Source: Bin22 sp965207275 (lineage in GTDB: Bacteria > Chloroflexota > Dehalococcoidia > Lucifugimonadales > UBA3495). Taken from it: 64,000 bases of DNA. This document shows, one piece after another, positions 1-9,001 of the stretch (positions are counted from its first letter, which is position 1; each line of letters begins with the position of its first letter). The position numbers were made by a program, and so were the translations under genes. The notes under the pieces were generated by a model. The model did not search any database, had not been told where the DNA came from, and worked only from the letters and a program-made list of their open reading frames with translations. The stretch covers positions 1,116,001 to 1,180,000 of the forward strand of contig CBDBMH010000001.1 in the NCBI GenBank assembly GCA_965207275.1, written 5' to 3'.

Positions 1-243
1 GGGCCCGACGTGGATGTGGTGGGCTTCCAGGGGCACGCCATCCCGCCGTACCCAGGCATCGAGGAGACCTCCGTCGCGGTCAAAAACCAATACCGGAGGC
101 CCCTGGCGCTGGAATACGTACACCCGATCCGTGGAGTCTACGGCCACTCCGCTGGGGCCCCGCAGGGCCATGCCGCTGGGAAGCTTTGCCCAGCCCGGCT
201 GGTATTCGTACCTGAAGTCCCCCACGCCTATGATCGGCGCCAT
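1..243 (-). CDS. NHL-repeat beta-propeller protein, 3' end outside window
   Basis: The first 81 residues of a protein running off the left edge. After an opening of the type MAPIIGVGDFRYEYQPGWAK come blade-like segments with GPSGVAVDSTDRVYVF and PPVLVFDRDGG, the usual pattern of NHL/peptidyl-amidating-lyase-like propellers in which each strand ends in a hydrophobic-Tyr-Val-Phe run. No signal peptide is visible. The ATG at 243 is the only good start in the frame. A second propeller of this type lies at 23.8 kb. Role unknown; propellers of this kind bind ligands or act as lyases, and nothing here decides between them. It is transcribed in the same direction as the start of the window and diverges from nothing visible. 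Confidence 0.7.
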   Translation of the reverse strand, partial: MAPIIGVGDFRYEYQPGWAKLPSGMALRGPSGVAVDSTDRVYVFQRQGPPVLVFDRDGGLLDAWVRRDGVPLEAHHIHVGP

Positions 244-300
244 GGCTACCTCCAATTCTCTGCCGCCGGGTCCGGTCGGCGAAAGCCCTGGCCCCGGCCT

Positions 301-1599
301 TCAGTCCGAAGCGGGCAGGGTGGTTGGCAGGTGGGTCTCCCAGTCGGGAATCTGGCGCTCCCGGGGCGAGGGCAGCAGCCAGGCGGACAGCAGACCCAAC
401 GAGCTGAACACGAGGGACATTATCAACGGGGCCAGGTAGGTGCCGGTTATGTCCCACAGGAAGCCGGCGCACACGGGGGCCATGCCCATGCCCAGGCCGT
501 TGCCCAGGTTCTGCCAACCGAACAGGGTGCCCTGGGGCACGTTGCCGTAATACTGGCGGTTGGCGATGGGGAAGGTGGGCACTTCGCAGGCCTGGCCGAT
601 ACCGAAAAGCACCGCGAAGGTGTAGAAGGCCCAGGCGTCGTGGATGAAGAAAATGATGAGCAGGGGGAACACCTGCAGGGCCATGCCCACGATCCAGATG
701 GTCCGGCAGCCCAGCCGTTCCGCCACCACCGGCACGAAGCCCCGGGCCACGACGCCCACGCCCTGCTGGGCCGCCAGCACGCCCGCCGCCACGGGCAGGG
801 ACAGCCCCCGGTCCACGGCGATGGCCACCAGCAGGATGTTGATGATGTTGTGCCCCATGCACCCCCAGTAGTGGATGCCGATAAGGTTCCAGAAGGTAAA
901 GGTGCGCCTGGCCCGCTGGATGAAGACGGTAGCCCTGACCTTGGCCGTTTCGTCGTTGCGCGGCACCGGAGGCGGCTCGGAATCGGTGGCCCCCAGGGGA
1001 CGCAGGCCAAGGTCGGCCGGACCGTTGTGGAAGAACCTGACCATCAGGAGGAGAGCGGCCCCGCCAATCAGGCCGGGCAGCCAGAAGATCCACTGCATCC
1101 CCAGCTGGGAGAGGGCGGCGCCAATCAAGAGCAACAGGACTATCACGCCAGCACCCTGTAGCGACCACACTATCCCCATAGCGATGCCCAGGTGCCTCCT
1201 GAACCACAGGGAAACGCCCGAAATCGGCAGTACGGTGAATATGGAAGTGGAGATGCCCAGGAATACCCCGAAGAACAGGTAGTACTGCCACAGGCTGGTC
1301 ATGACGCCGGTCAACAGCATGCTGGCTATGAAGAACAGGGCTCCCAGCAGCAAGAGTTTGCGGACTCCGTACCGGTCGCCAAGGAACCCTACGTAAGGGC
1401 TCGCCAGCCCCAGGACGATCCACTGGAGGCTGAAGGCAAGGGTTACCGCGCCGTAGCTCCAGCCGAATCCTTCAACCGGGTCGATGAGGTGCGGCACCAG
1501 GGCGGCGGCGGCGAAGCGCATCGCCGACGTGATGAACCCCATCAGTCCGGCGAGGGCCACTATGATCCAGGCGTAATGAAATCGTTCTTTCAGAAACAT
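301..1599 (-). CDS. MFS transporter
   Basis: Membrane transporter of 432 residues with about 12 hydrophobic segments, the normal size for the major facilitator superfamily. The cytoplasmic loop between segments 2 and 3 reads GFLGDRYGVRKLLLLG, the classical MFS motif A (G-x-x-x-D-R-x-G-x-R-[KR]). The pattern around SLWFRRHLGIAMGI and the middle loop (PADLGLRPLG) resemble the oxalate/formate or monocarboxylate antiporter branch, but the substrate cannot be read from sequence. The frame stays open upstream to 1650, but ATG at 1599 (MFLKERFHYAWIIV) puts the first membrane helix right after a short basic N-terminus and is preferred. It lies 57 bp downstream of the NHL gene's start on the same strand side, so the two need not be co-transcribed. 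Confidence 0.85.
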   Translation of the reverse strand: MFLKERFHYAWIIVALAGLMGFITSAMRFAAAALVPHLIDPVEGFGWSYGAVTLAFSLQWIVLGLASPYVGFLGDRYGVRKLLLLGALFFIASMLLTGVMTSLWQYYLFFGVFLGISTSIFTVLPISGVSLWFRRHLGIAMGIVWSLQGAGVIVLLLLIGAALSQLGMQWIFWLPGLIGGAALLLMVRFFHNGPADLGLRPLGATDSEPPPVPRNDETAKVRATVFIQRARRTFTFWNLIGIHYWGCMGHNIINILLVAIAVDRGLSLPVAAGVLAAQQGVGVVARGFVPVVAERLGCRTIWIVGMALQVFPLLIIFFIHDAWAFYTFAVLFGIGQACEVPTFPIANRQYYGNVPQGTLFGWQNLGNGLGMGMAPVCAGFLWDITGTYLAPLIMSLVFSSLGLLSAWLLPSPRERQIPDWETHLPTTLPASD

Positions 1600-2064
1600 C
1601 GGCGCTTTTCGGCAGGCAGTAATGGGGGGACGAACAGGTGCAGTATACACCCTGAGGAGGCGTTGCTGGGTTTCCTAACTTAACCGCTCGGACTTTGGGG
1701 GAATATTGGTGCCAAAGTCCACCCAGACCGACGAAAGCCGGAATCCGGTTTTCCTGATTTCAAGCGCGTCGGTCTGCGCCTGCCCTTTCTGAATTCCGGC
1801 TTTCGCCGGAAAGACGTATGGGACGGCAGCAACACCTTTCAATACTGAACAGGTTCGCCGCATTTCAGGGGAGACCCGGTTGACCCGCCCGGTCCTGCCA
1901 TACTATCGGCTTTCCCTTTTCGACTTTCCCCTTTCTGACGGGTGTAGAATGGCCTTAATAGTTTCTTGAAATTCAGCCACTATATTCTACCCAGCGACAG
2001 TCGCCAGCCAGAGTTGGCGCTCTGGCAGTTTCCGGAAGGAAAGCAGGAGCGAGGAGGTAGTCCG
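1600..2064. other. intergenic region with an imperfect inverted repeat
   Basis: About 465 bases between the divergent MFS gene and the secreted Gly/His-rich gene. It holds one inverted repeat (see 1729-1809); a short open frame over it would contain FPAKAGIQ, a peptide known as a hallmark of translated intergenic repeats, so it is not called a gene. Promoters for both neighbours must lie here, but I cannot point to boxes with confidence. Confidence 0.5.
1729..1809. repeat. inverted repeat with CGAAAGCCGGAATCC arm
   Basis: Left arm around 1729-1748 (CGACGAAAGCCGGAATCCGG) and right arm around 1791-1809 (GAATTCCGGCTTTCGCCGG) are near-perfect reverse complements separated by about 42 bases. The arm sequence is typical of dispersed intergenic palindromes found in many bacteria. 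It probably forms a hairpin in transcripts; no gene is affected. Confidence 0.75.
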
Positions 2065-2787
2065 GTGAAGTTTACGAGAAACAAAATATTTGTACTGTTG
2101 ATAGCCGGCGCAGCGGCCCTGGGCATCGGCGGCGGCATTGCCCTGGCGGCCACCTTAACCACCGCCCACGCCCACGGCGGAATCCGCTGGGGCGGCAGTG
2201 GCAGCGGCGACGGCGCCAGCCTGGCCGCCCGCATCGCGGAAAAGCTCAATGATGCCCTGGAGCTGGATGAAGACATTACCGAGGCCCAGGTGCAGGCGGC
2301 CTTCAACGGGGTTACGGCCGACCGGCAGGTGGAGAAACTGGAAGCCAGGATTGACGAACTGGACGACGTTGAGGAGGCGACCAAGACGGAGATACTGGAC
2401 TGGTTCGACGACTATCCCTACGCCGACCTGATCCGGTTCCGCACCATCGGCCTGGCCAGTTCCGGCGACGTGAGCAACTTCCTGGAGCGGCTGGTGGATA
2501 AGGAGAGGATCACCCAGGCCCAGTCGGACGGCATCCAGGATTGGTACGACGACCGGCCCGACTTGCCGGAGGGTCTGGAGCGGTCGGGACGAGGAAAGCA
2601 CGGCAATGGCGACGGCGATGCCAGCACCTTCTTCCGGGGCCGGCACGGCCGGCACGGCGACGGGCCAGGCACTTTCTTCCGGGGGAGGTTTGGCCGTGGC
2701 CACGGGGGCAGCGGTGACGCCGACACCTACTTCCGCGGATACCATCACCGGGGAGGTTCAGGCCAGGTAGCGGGCAGCTCCCTGTAG
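2065..2787 (+). CDS. secreted protein with Gly/His-rich C-terminus, unknown function
   Basis: 240-residue protein not assigned to a family. A GTG start at 2065 is chosen because a strong Shine-Dalgarno GAGGAGG (2051-2057) sits just upstream and the sequence then begins with Lys/Arg followed by a hydrophobic stretch (residues 7-30), a signal peptide or anchor. Residues 50-175 are acidic and helical (KLNDALELDEDITEAQVQAAF; KTEILDWFDDYPYADLI), with repeated DWFDDYP / DWYDDRPD elements. The last 60 residues are rich in Gly, His and Arg and contain three copies of a T-[FY]-F-R-G motif. The His/Gly tail could bind metal ions, and the position just ahead of a two-component/efflux cluster suggests an envelope role; both are inference. 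Confidence 0.6.
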   Translation: MKFTRNKIFVLLIAGAAALGIGGGIALAATLTTAHAHGGIRWGGSGSGDGASLAARIAEKLNDALELDEDITEAQVQAAFNGVTADRQVEKLEARIDELDDVEEATKTEILDWFDDYPYADLIRFRTIGLASSGDVSNFLERLVDKERITQAQSDGIQDWYDDRPDLPEGLERSGRGKHGNGDGDASTFFRGRHGRHGDGPGTFFRGRFGRGHGGSGDADTYFRGYHHRGGSGQVAGSSL

Positions 2788-2830
2788 AGGCCCGCCGGAC
2801 AACGCCGGTATCCTGTAGGGCACGTGAATC

Positions 2831-2892
2831 CGTTCGTGGTGAGCCTGTCGAAACATCCGGGGATCGGCCCTTCGACAGGCTCAGGACGAACG
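2831..2892. repeat. REP-like palindrome (GCCTGTCGAA / TTCGACAGGC)
   Basis: Long imperfect palindrome: the left arm contains GAGCCTGTCGAA and the right arm TTCGACAGGCTC, bounded by CGTTCG and CGAACG. The same core (CTGAGCTTGTCGAAGG) recurs at about 17.87, 38.78 and 48.21 kb. It lies in the 131-bp gap between two genes on the same strand and may form a transcript hairpin. Confidence 0.75.
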
Positions 2893-2918
2893 AAGTCAGG
2901 TTCATTTAGGAGGATTGG

Positions 2919-3443
2919 ATGCTCTACGGGCTGACTGCCGGTTCCGTGGCCGCCATAATCGCGGTGCTCGTGTCGCTGCCGCTGCGTTCGCCCAGCGACA
3001 CGCTGCTGAACAGCGCCTCGGTGTCCCTGGCCTGTCTTCTGGCGGGCGTGGTGGCCGGGCTGTTGTGGCTGGCAGTGGGTCGAACCCAACGTCAAACGGC
3101 ACATTTCCTGGTGGCGTGGACCGTCCTGTATGTACCGGTGGCCGTCGGATTGGTGGTATTGGGACAGTCGCAGCTGGACCATTTTGTGGCCTTTGCGGCG
3201 CCCCTGGCGGCGATAGCTTACTTGGTAACCGGGGCATTGACCGCGGCCATTCCCCGCAGCTTGCCAGGCTTAAAGTGGTGGCACGGGGGGATTGTCGTCG
3301 TGGCGGCCCTGGTTATCGGAATCGGGCTGGTCACCCAGGCGGACCAGGAAAGCGGGCGGCTGGAACTTCCGCCCCCGGGGTCCTGGCTAACTCCCAGCGG
3401 GCGACCGGCGGAAGGCGGCACCAGCGTTTTCCAACAAATCTAA
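2919..3443 (+). CDS. small integral membrane protein, unknown function
   Basis: 174 residues with about five hydrophobic segments (roughly residues 5-22, 35-52, 65-83, 90-108 and 123-142) and a short polar C-terminus. No family is recognised. ATG at 2919 is preceded by AGGAGG (2909-2914), a good ribosome site. It lies between the secreted Gly/His-rich protein and the YceI lipoprotein, 20 bp ahead of the latter, so it is probably part of the same transcript. Its role is unknown; the setting suggests an envelope-associated membrane component of the downstream signalling/efflux cluster. Confidence 0.6.
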   Translation: MLYGLTAGSVAAIIAVLVSLPLRSPSDTLLNSASVSLACLLAGVVAGLLWLAVGRTQRQTAHFLVAWTVLYVPVAVGLVVLGQSQLDHFVAFAAPLAAIAYLVTGALTAAIPRSLPGLKWWHGGIVVVAALVIGIGLVTQADQESGRLELPPPGSWLTPSGRPAEGGTSVFQQI

Positions 3444-3463
3444 AGGGAAGAAATAGGCAAGTT

Positions 3464-4387
3464 ATGCAGGCAGTATTCCTGTTCAACAATCACACAGGTC
3501 GAAGACATACGGCAGCCGTACGGATATGGGCTGTGGCTGCGCTCTTGCTCGTTGCGCTGGCCCTGGCCGGCTGCGGAACAAGTTCCGAGCCGGCGCCGGC
3601 GCCGACGGCAGCCCCGGCGGCCCCCACAGTTGCGCCGCAGGCCCAGCAGCCGGCTGCGGCCCCCACCGAGGCGGAGGCGCCGGTCGAGGCGACCCAACCG
3701 GCCGCTGAGGCAATGCCCCAACCCACGGAGCCGCCGGCCCAGCCGGCGGCTCAACCTGCCGAAGCCCCGGCTCCCACGGCGGCAGATCCCACTACGGAGA
3801 TGCCCGAACCCAGTCCCACTCCCACGCTCTTACCGGAACCGACCGCTGCCGTCGAACCCGCGGCGCCGCCGGGTGGCGGATTTACCATTGGAGAGGGTTC
3901 GGAAGCAACCTTTACCGTCAACGAGAAGCTGGCCTGGCTGGACCTGCCCAACGACGCCGTGATGCGCACCGAGGGCATCAACGGGACCATTTACCTGGAC
4001 GGGTCGGCCACGGTGATTGAGCTGGATATGCACTCAATGACCAGCGATTCGGACCGGCGGGACGGTTACGTGCGCAACCGGATGTTCCCCAACGACCGCA
4101 CCGCCACCTTCACCGTTTCCGATCTGGGCGACCTTCCCAGCCCGCTGCCAGAAGGGGAGGAGATCGCGCGCCAGGTGCAGGGCGAACTTTCGATCAAGGG
4201 CGTGACCAAGCCCATTACCTTCGAGGTGGTGGCCCGCAAAGACCCGGACAAGCTGTTTGTGCTGGGCCGGACTACTTTCACCTGGGACGACCTGGAACTT
4301 CCGCCGCCCAACATTCCCGGCCGCATCCAGGTTAAGGACGAAGTGCGGGTGGAAGTGCTGTTGTCCGCAGTTCCCGGAGATGGTTAG
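3464..4387 (+). CDS. YceI-domain lipoprotein
   Basis: 307 residues. The N-terminus has a hydrophobic segment ending LALAGCG, a lipobox with Cys37 as the predicted lipid-attachment residue. A long Ala/Pro/Thr/Glu-rich linker (about residues 40-125) follows, then a C-terminal domain of about 175 residues with features of the YceI family: FTVNEKLAWLDLP, ELDMHSMTSDSDRRDGYVRN, FPNDRTATFTV, and GELSIKGVTKPITFEV. YceI proteins are beta-barrels that bind isoprenoid chains in the cell envelope. The ATG at 3464 is chosen because the frame upstream overlaps the preceding gene and lacks a signal peptide. The gene lies 28 bp before the response regulator, so an envelope-stress link with that system is plausible. 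Confidence 0.85.
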   Translation: MQAVFLFNNHTGRRHTAAVRIWAVAALLLVALALAGCGTSSEPAPAPTAAPAAPTVAPQAQQPAAAPTEAEAPVEATQPAAEAMPQPTEPPAQPAAQPAEAPAPTAADPTTEMPEPSPTPTLLPEPTAAVEPAAPPGGGFTIGEGSEATFTVNEKLAWLDLPNDAVMRTEGINGTIYLDGSATVIELDMHSMTSDSDRRDGYVRNRMFPNDRTATFTVSDLGDLPSPLPEGEEIARQVQGELSIKGVTKPITFEVVARKDPDKLFVLGRTTFTWDDLELPPPNIPGRIQVKDEVRVEVLLSAVPGDG

Positions 4388-4415
4388 TAATGTTTACTAG
4401 CGGGAGGCAAGGGCA

Positions 4416-5120
4416 TTGTCCAGCACCGTGCTGATAATCGAGGACGATCCCCACACCACGGAACTGGTGCGGCTGTACCTGGCCAACGACGGCCACGAAG
4501 TGCTGTCGGCGGCCAGCGGCCCCGAAGGACTGGCCAGGGCGCGGGAGGTCCGTCCTGACCTGGTGGTGCTGGACCTGATGCTGCCCGGGCTGGACGGCCT
4601 GGAAATCTGCCGTGAACTGCGCGCCGAATCGGACGTGCCCATAGTGATGCTCACCGCCCGGGTGGAGGAGGACGACCTATTGTCGGGCCTGGGCAGCGGC
4701 GCCGACGACTACGTGACCAAGCCCTTCAGGCCCCGGGAACTGGCGGCCCGGGTCAGGGCTGTGCTGAGGCGGACGGGGCGGGAAGATTCCTTGAATTGTC
4801 TCCCGACCAGCCCCGGCGGCGAACTGGCCCACGGGCCCATCCGCATCAACCCGCGGATGCAGTCGGCCTACGTGGGAGACGGGCGAGTGTCCCTGACCCC
4901 CACCGAATACCGCCTGCTGCTGCTGTTCCTGCGCGAACCCGGCCGCGTCTTCTCCAGGGAGCAGATTATAGACCGGGTGCTGGGGCAGGACTTTGACGGC
5001 TTCGACCGCACCGTCGATACCCACGTCTACAGCCTGCGCCGCAAGCTGGAAGCGCCGTTGAAGGGCGTACGGTACATACACACGATCTACGGGATGGGTT
5101 ACCGGCTTGGCGATGCCTAG
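4416..5120 (+). CDS. OmpR/PhoB-family response regulator
   Basis: 234 residues. N-terminal receiver domain with acidic pocket Asp10/Asp11, phospho-acceptor Asp53 (VVLDLMLPG), the conserved Thr in VMLTA and Lys in DYVTKPF. The C-terminal winged-helix domain has TPTEYRLLLLFLREPGRVFSREQI and ends RRKLE...YIHTIYGMGYRLG, typical of OmpR/PhoB DNA-binding domains. The start is TTG at 4416 (MSSTVLIIEDD), with GGGAGG ten bases upstream. It overlaps the following sensor kinase by 8 bases, so the pair is translationally coupled. It probably controls the downstream efflux genes and perhaps the cluster as a whole. Confidence 0.93.
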   Translation: MSSTVLIIEDDPHTTELVRLYLANDGHEVLSAASGPEGLARAREVRPDLVVLDLMLPGLDGLEICRELRAESDVPIVMLTARVEEDDLLSGLGSGADDYVTKPFRPRELAARVRAVLRRTGREDSLNCLPTSPGGELAHGPIRINPRMQSAYVGDGRVSLTPTEYRLLLLFLREPGRVFSREQIIDRVLGQDFDGFDRTVDTHVYSLRRKLEAPLKGVRYIHTIYGMGYRLGDA

Positions 5121-6567
5121 TTGGGTAGGAAGCCTTCAGTTCCGGCTGATACTGGCCTTCACCCTTACCCTGGCCCTGGCCCTGGGCGCGGTGGGGGCGC
5201 TGGTCAGCTTCGCCGCCGAAACGGAATCGGACCGGTTCCAGGCGAGGAGCCAGGAGTTTCGGATGGGCCGGGTCCACCGGATGATTGCCCGCCGCTACGC
5301 TGAAAATATGGACTGGGCCACGGTGCAGCCGTCGCTGGAGCAGGCCGGTTCCTTTTACGGGCGGCGGTTCCTGGTGACCGACGCCGACGGACGGATAGTT
5401 GCCGACTCCCACCCGGGGCAAGAAAAGAGACACCCAGGCAAGCGTCACAAGGACCGGTCGGCGCCCATAGTCCTGGAAGGGCGGGAGGTAGGCGCTCTGC
5501 TGTTGGTGTCCGACGGCGAAGGGCGCGGGCCGGAACGGCGTTTCTTCGACGGGCCGCCACCCTTCCTGTCGTCCCTGCCATCGGGGGCCGAACCGCCCAA
5601 CGCGACCACGGGGCTTGGGCCAGCGGGTGAACCGGTGGTATCGCTGGTAACGGCTACGGTCAACAAAGCCCTGCTATGGACCGGGGTGGCCGCCGCTATT
5701 CTGGGCATAGCGCTGATTGCCTTTGCGTCCCGCCGAATCCTGGCGCCGCTGCAGACCCTGGGCGGCGCGGCCCAGCGACTGGGCGAGGGCGATTTGAGCC
5801 AGCGCGTGCCGGCGTCCGGCCCGTCGGAGATACGTCACCTCGGCAACACCTTCAATGCCATGGCCGAGAACCTGCAGGCGGCGGAGCAGCAACGGCGGAA
5901 CCTGACGGCCGACGTGGCCCACGAACTGCGCACGCCCCTCTCCAACATCCAGGGCTACCTGGACGCGGTGAACGACGGCCTGCTGCAGCCCGACGAGGCA
6001 ACGATGGCAACATTGCGCCAGCAGACCGCCCATCTGGTTACGCTGGTGGAGGACCTGCGGCTGCTGGCTCTGGCCGAAGCCGGAACCCTGGTACTGCAGA
6101 CCCGGCTTGAGTCCATTCAATCCCTGCTGGAAGAGTCGGTGGAGGCCTTCCGGCCACGGGCCGACGCCAAGAACATCCGGCTGACCCTGGAAGTGGCCGC
6201 GTGGCTGCCCGAAGTCGAACTGGACCGGACCCGCGTTTCCCAGGTTATGGGCAACCTACTGGACAATGCCATCGTCAACACGCCGGAGGGCGGCGCGGTC
6301 ACGGTTGGCGCCTACCGGGATGGCGAGTTGGTCGCCGTTTCAGTCGCGGACACGGGCCCCGGCCTGTCCCCGGAAGACCTGGAAAGGGTGTTTGACCGTT
6401 TCTACCGAGTGGACCCATCCCGGTCCCGGGCCACGGGCGGCGCCGGCCTGGGGTTAACCATCGCCCGGCAACTGGTGGAGGCGCATGGCGGGTCCATCCG
6501 GGCAGAAAGCGAAGTCGGCAACGGGGCAGCCTTCAGCTTTTTCCTCCCGTTAACGCCGGGTTCCTGA
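5113..6567 (+). CDS. sensor histidine kinase (HAMP, HisKA, HATPase)
   Basis: 484 residues. First membrane segment about residues 10-33, a periplasmic part of about 150 residues, a second membrane segment near 190-210, HAMP domain (RRILAPLQTLGGAAQRLGEG), HisKA with phospho-acceptor His270 in AHELRTPLSN, then the ATPase domain with N box NLLDNAIVNTP, G1 box VADTGPGLSPEDLERVFDRF and G2 box GGAGLGLTIARQLVE. This is the typical layout of an OmpR-type partner. ATG at 5113 overlaps the regulator's stop; a TTG six bases upstream is an alternative. The periplasmic region contains a short basic, His-containing stretch (EKRHPGKRHKD) that may take part in ligand sensing; the signal is unknown. Confidence 0.93.
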   Translation: MPSWVGSLQFRLILAFTLTLALALGAVGALVSFAAETESDRFQARSQEFRMGRVHRMIARRYAENMDWATVQPSLEQAGSFYGRRFLVTDADGRIVADSHPGQEKRHPGKRHKDRSAPIVLEGREVGALLLVSDGEGRGPERRFFDGPPPFLSSLPSGAEPPNATTGLGPAGEPVVSLVTATVNKALLWTGVAAAILGIALIAFASRRILAPLQTLGGAAQRLGEGDLSQRVPASGPSEIRHLGNTFNAMAENLQAAEQQRRNLTADVAHELRTPLSNIQGYLDAVNDGLLQPDEATMATLRQQTAHLVTLVEDLRLLALAEAGTLVLQTRLESIQSLLEESVEAFRPRADAKNIRLTLEVAAWLPEVELDRTRVSQVMGNLLDNAIVNTPEGGAVTVGAYRDGELVAVSVADTGPGLSPEDLERVFDRFYRVDPSRSRATGGAGLGLTIARQLVEAHGGSIRAESEVGNGAAFSFFLPLTPGS

Positions 6568-6595
6568 ATAGACGGCGGCAGAACGAGGTGAAGCT

Positions 6596-8968
6596 ATGGA
6601 AGCGCTCTGGAATGCCATAAAGTCCCTGGCCATCTGGCAAATCCTTGTCCTGGTGGCGGTCCTGTTCGGGTCGGCGGCGACCGTCTATCTCGTGTATGCC
6701 GACCGGACGCAGCCCGAACCGACGGAACTGGCGGACAACCAGCAGCTAATCCCCATCCGCTACGGCGACATCGTCAACCAGGTATCCACCAACGGCAACC
6801 TGGCCTTCCCCGAACGGGAGATACTGCGGTTTGGCATAAAGGGCGCCGTGGGGGACATCCTGGTGGAGGAGGGACAGACGGTCAGGGTTGGACAGGAACT
6901 GGCTCGACTGGACGCGCCCACCATCGCCACCCTGGAGGAAGCCATAGCCCAGGCCAGGGTTGACCTGCTCAATGCCGAGGAAGCGCTGGCCGAACTTGTG
7001 AAGCCAGCCACCGAAGCCACCACGGAGCTGGAACGGGCCGCCGCCGAGGAAGCGATAGCCGCCGCCCGTTACCAGGTGCAGTTGGCCCAGGATGCGCTGG
7101 AGGTGGCATTGGACCCGGTGATTCCCACCCTGATGGACGTGGAAGCGCAGAAGGAACGCATTGCCGCCACCGAGTTGGCTTTACAGACGATCCAGGAAGA
7201 GCGGGAGGACCTGTTGAATCCCGCGCTGCCCACCCACCGGGAGATCAAGGCCCAGGAGGAGTTGATCGCCGATGCCCGGGTGAAGCTGCAGGAAGCCATC
7301 GACGCCCGGGAGGAACTGCTCCACCGCGACCTGAATCCAGACTATGAGATGAACCTGGCCGATGCCCTCCAGAAGCAGGCGGATGCCGAGAAAGAACTGG
7401 CCGCCATCGAGGAATCCCTGGCTGACCTGGCGCCGACCCAGCGGGAACTGGTGGAGGCCACTCAGGGCCGTCTCAAGGCCCAGATCGCACTGGATGAAGC
7501 CAACCAGGCCCTGGAAGATTTTCTTGACACCCACGGCTCCACGCTTACCAACCGGCGGATCGAGAAGCAGGACCTGGAGGTCGACCTTTCGGCGGCCCAA
7601 TCGACCCTGCTCTCTCTGCAGGACGCCTACGACCGGGGCACCCTGGGACTGGCCAGCAACATCGACCGCTGGCAGATCTACACGGTAAACCTGGAAGAGG
7701 AACTGGAGCAGGTGAGGTTCGGTATCGTCTCCCAGGTGGAGGAACTGGAGGCCGAGGTGGCCCTGGCGGAAACCGGCCTGCAGGAAGCGATAGAGAACCT
7801 GGCCGAGGTGGAGAAGGGGCCAGATCCGGTGGAGCGGGCGGCCCTGGAAGCCCGGGCCAAAGCCATCCACGCGAATATGGAGGTCGTGCACCGGGACCTG
7901 GCAGAACTGGAACGACCGGAAGTTGACCCCCAGGAACTGGCCCTGAAGGAAGCCCAGATAGTACTGGCGGAGGCCACCGTCAGTCAGGCCCTGGAAGACC
8001 TGGCGGACCTGCTGGAGGAACTGGATGAGACGCCTGATTCCCTGGAACTGCAGCTCAATACTCAGCAATTGGAACTGGCTCGGGTTACTCTGTATCAGCA
8101 GCAGGAAGACCTGGCCGAACTGCTGGAGGAACGGAAGACCGTCCCCAATCCGGCCGAGCTGGCGCTGAGGGAGCAGCAGATCGTCCTGGCCCTGGCATCG
8201 CTGGCCCAGGCGGAGGAGGACCAGGCCGAACTGCTGGAAGAGCAGGCCGCGCCCCCGGACCCGCTGGAACTGGCCCTGGCCGAGCAGAAAATTGTCGCCG
8301 GGCAGGTCAGGCTCACCACGGCGGAGGAGGAACTGGCGGCAGCCATAATCATCTCTCCCATTGGCGGCTACGTGTCGGAAGTCAGCGTGGAACCGGGGGA
8401 CAACGTTGAGGCCAGGGCCGCCATCATGGGAGTGGTTGACCCCGCCGTAGTGGAAATAGACGGAATCGTGGACGAAATTGACGTGCTGCTGGTGGAGGTG
8501 GGCACTGCCGCGGAGGTCAGCCTGGATGCCCTGCCCGGGGTCAGGCTGAACGGCGTGGTAACCGAGATCGCCGACGAAGCGGAGAATCAGCAGGGAGTAA
8601 TAACCTTCCCCATCCGCATCAGAATGGAAGTGCCGGATGGAATGCACCCCCGGGCCGGTCTCAGCGCCGTGGCCAACATCGTGCTGCGGGAGGAGCGCAA
8701 CGTGCTGCTGGTGCCGCAGCAGGCCCTGTACGGTTCCTTTGACCGGCCGCTGGTTCGGGTGATGACCGACGGCGGGGTTTCGGAGATTCCGGTGGAACTG
8801 GGCAGCAGCGACGAATTCTGGGTGTCGGTAAAGGCGGGCGTGTCTGAGGGAGACCAGATAATTCTTGAAGGCGCGGAAGTGGGCTCCAGCGAATTCAGCT
8901 TCCGCAACCTTCGCCGGGCCACGGGAGGGGGATTGGGCCCGTCCCGGGGCGGTGGAGGACGCAGGTAG
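6596..8968 (+). CDS. HlyD/MacA-type efflux adaptor with very long helical region
   Basis: 790 residues, about twice the usual length of a MacA-type adaptor. Short cytoplasmic start, one membrane anchor (about residues 12-34), then the first half of a biotinyl-lipoyl domain (FGIKGAVGDILVEEGQTVRVGQELARLD), a helical insert of roughly 490 residues, the second lipoyl half (ISPIGGYVSEVSVEPGDNVEA, from about residue 584), a beta-barrel part and a membrane-proximal domain ending in a Gly/Arg tail. Residues 444 to about 583 consist of a clean 37-residue repeat with a Pro at each boundary. It is followed by the ATPase and permease genes, so it should be the periplasmic/extracellular adaptor of a MacB-like exporter. 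Start ATG 6596 has GAGGTGAA upstream. Confidence 0.88.
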   Translation: MEALWNAIKSLAIWQILVLVAVLFGSAATVYLVYADRTQPEPTELADNQQLIPIRYGDIVNQVSTNGNLAFPEREILRFGIKGAVGDILVEEGQTVRVGQELARLDAPTIATLEEAIAQARVDLLNAEEALAELVKPATEATTELERAAAEEAIAAARYQVQLAQDALEVALDPVIPTLMDVEAQKERIAATELALQTIQEEREDLLNPALPTHREIKAQEELIADARVKLQEAIDAREELLHRDLNPDYEMNLADALQKQADAEKELAAIEESLADLAPTQRELVEATQGRLKAQIALDEANQALEDFLDTHGSTLTNRRIEKQDLEVDLSAAQSTLLSLQDAYDRGTLGLASNIDRWQIYTVNLEEELEQVRFGIVSQVEELEAEVALAETGLQEAIENLAEVEKGPDPVERAALEARAKAIHANMEVVHRDLAELERPEVDPQELALKEAQIVLAEATVSQALEDLADLLEELDETPDSLELQLNTQQLELARVTLYQQQEDLAELLEERKTVPNPAELALREQQIVLALASLAQAEEDQAELLEEQAAPPDPLELALAEQKIVAGQVRLTTAEEELAAAIIISPIGGYVSEVSVEPGDNVEARAAIMGVVDPAVVEIDGIVDEIDVLLVEVGTAAEVSLDALPGVRLNGVVTEIADEAENQQGVITFPIRIRMEVPDGMHPRAGLSAVANIVLREERNVLLVPQQALYGSFDRPLVRVMTDGGVSEIPVELGSSDEFWVSVKAGVSEGDQIILEGAEVGSSEFSFRNLRRATGGGLGPSRGGGGRR

Positions 8969-9001
8969 GGGCCAACCCATTATTCAAACGGGGACAGGGA
9001 C

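Noticed and set aside
80..1423. Long minus-strand frame overlapping the MFS gene
   Set aside because: Arg/Gly/Pro-rich composition without motifs; the overlapping frame gives a clear 12-helix transporter.
1675..1863. Small protein containing FPAKAGIQ
   Set aside because: This peptide comes from translating an intergenic palindrome; no ribosome site.
7181..8980. Long open frame of about 600 codons on the minus strand
   Set aside because: It is the antisense of the repetitive, Leu/Glu-rich adaptor gene; composition and lack of any motif show a shadow frame.
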